DNA from: Candidatus Aminicenantes bacterium UBA647
GTDB lineage: Bacteria; Acidobacteriota; Aminicenantia; UBA2199
DNA: 5,213 nucleotides
NCBI GenBank assembly: GCA_002299555.1
Contig: DBOL01000056.1
Span: 1-5,213 of the forward strand
Direction: 5' to 3'
The position numbers were made by a program, and so were the translations under genes. Positions 5,115-5,213 of this stretch are shown here, in pieces; position 1 is the first letter of the stretch; each line of letters starts with the position of its first letter. The notes under the pieces are model-generated. The model did not search any database, was not told the DNA's origin, and was given only the letters and a program-made list of their open reading frames with translations.

Positions 5115-5213
5115 TCAGGTCCCGCTGCACTTTGTCCATGCACAATTCGGGCATGTAGGGCACTTTCCATCAGGCAATGGTGTTCTACTGAAACTTTTTG
5201 TTTTGTACATAAA
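5115..5213 (-). CDS. Cysteine-rich reading frame, C-terminal end of a longer gene or a 31-residue small protein
   Basis: On the minus strand a frame is open from the window edge to TGA at 5117-5115. It reads F-MYKTKSFSRTPLPDG and then KCPTCPNCAWTKCSGT. An ATG at 5210-5208 would give 31 residues, but the frame continues past the window edge and the ribosome site, if any, is outside. Four cysteines in twelve residues (C-x2-C-x2-C-x4-C) suggest metal binding or a redox tail, which chance AT-rich DNA would rarely give. I do not recognise the family. It converges with the secreted-protein gene across the terminator at 5061-5095. Whether it is the tail of a larger protein cannot be settled here. 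Confidence 0.45.
   Translation of the reverse strand, partial: FMYKTKSFSRTPLPDGKCPTCPNCAWTKCSGT

Overview
This is an AT-rich bacterial chromosomal window with Shine-Dalgarno-led genes, sigma-70-type promoters and two strong intrinsic terminators. The essential genes present (replicative helicase, adenylosuccinate synthetase, thioredoxin) show it is chromosome rather than plasmid or phage. The thioredoxin tail (…SIPSILFIPK…GALPK…) resembles thioredoxins of Bacteroidetes and related phyla as I recall them. The large secreted protein with repeated beta-sandwich domains also fits a Gram-negative bacterium of the wider FCB type or a candidate phylum. That placement is tentative.

Layout, left to right. 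Positions 1-240 hold the 3' end of dnaB. purA follows at 233-1507 and overlaps dnaB. Next, at 1510-2610, is a 366-residue protein with two N-terminal 'homing endonuclease-associated' (HNH) repeats, a charged low-complexity linker and a conserved-looking C-terminal domain. These three genes are packed without gaps and are probably co-transcribed. A near-consensus promoter at 2626-2654 then starts a thioredoxin gene (2690-3046), which ends in an intrinsic terminator (3067-3100). A 316-bp very AT-rich gap (3101-3416) holds one candidate promoter, two doubtful small ORFs, short palindromes and A-tracts. It is followed by a secreted 521-residue protein (3456-5021) with three tandem KRE9/KNH-like domains and a cysteine-containing C-terminal domain, then a perfect 10-bp-stem terminator (5061-5095). 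At the right edge a minus-strand reading frame ends in a cysteine-rich tail.

The genes do not form one pathway. dnaB-purA-HNH-repeat gene looks like a housekeeping operon carrying an uncharacterised putative DNA-binding or nuclease-like passenger; trxA and the secreted protein look like separate units. No CRISPR array, rRNA or tRNA, insertion sequence or recognisable defence island is visible. The least explained items are the HNH-repeat protein, the C-terminal domain of the secreted protein with its base-composition shift, and the small cysteine-rich minus-strand frame.
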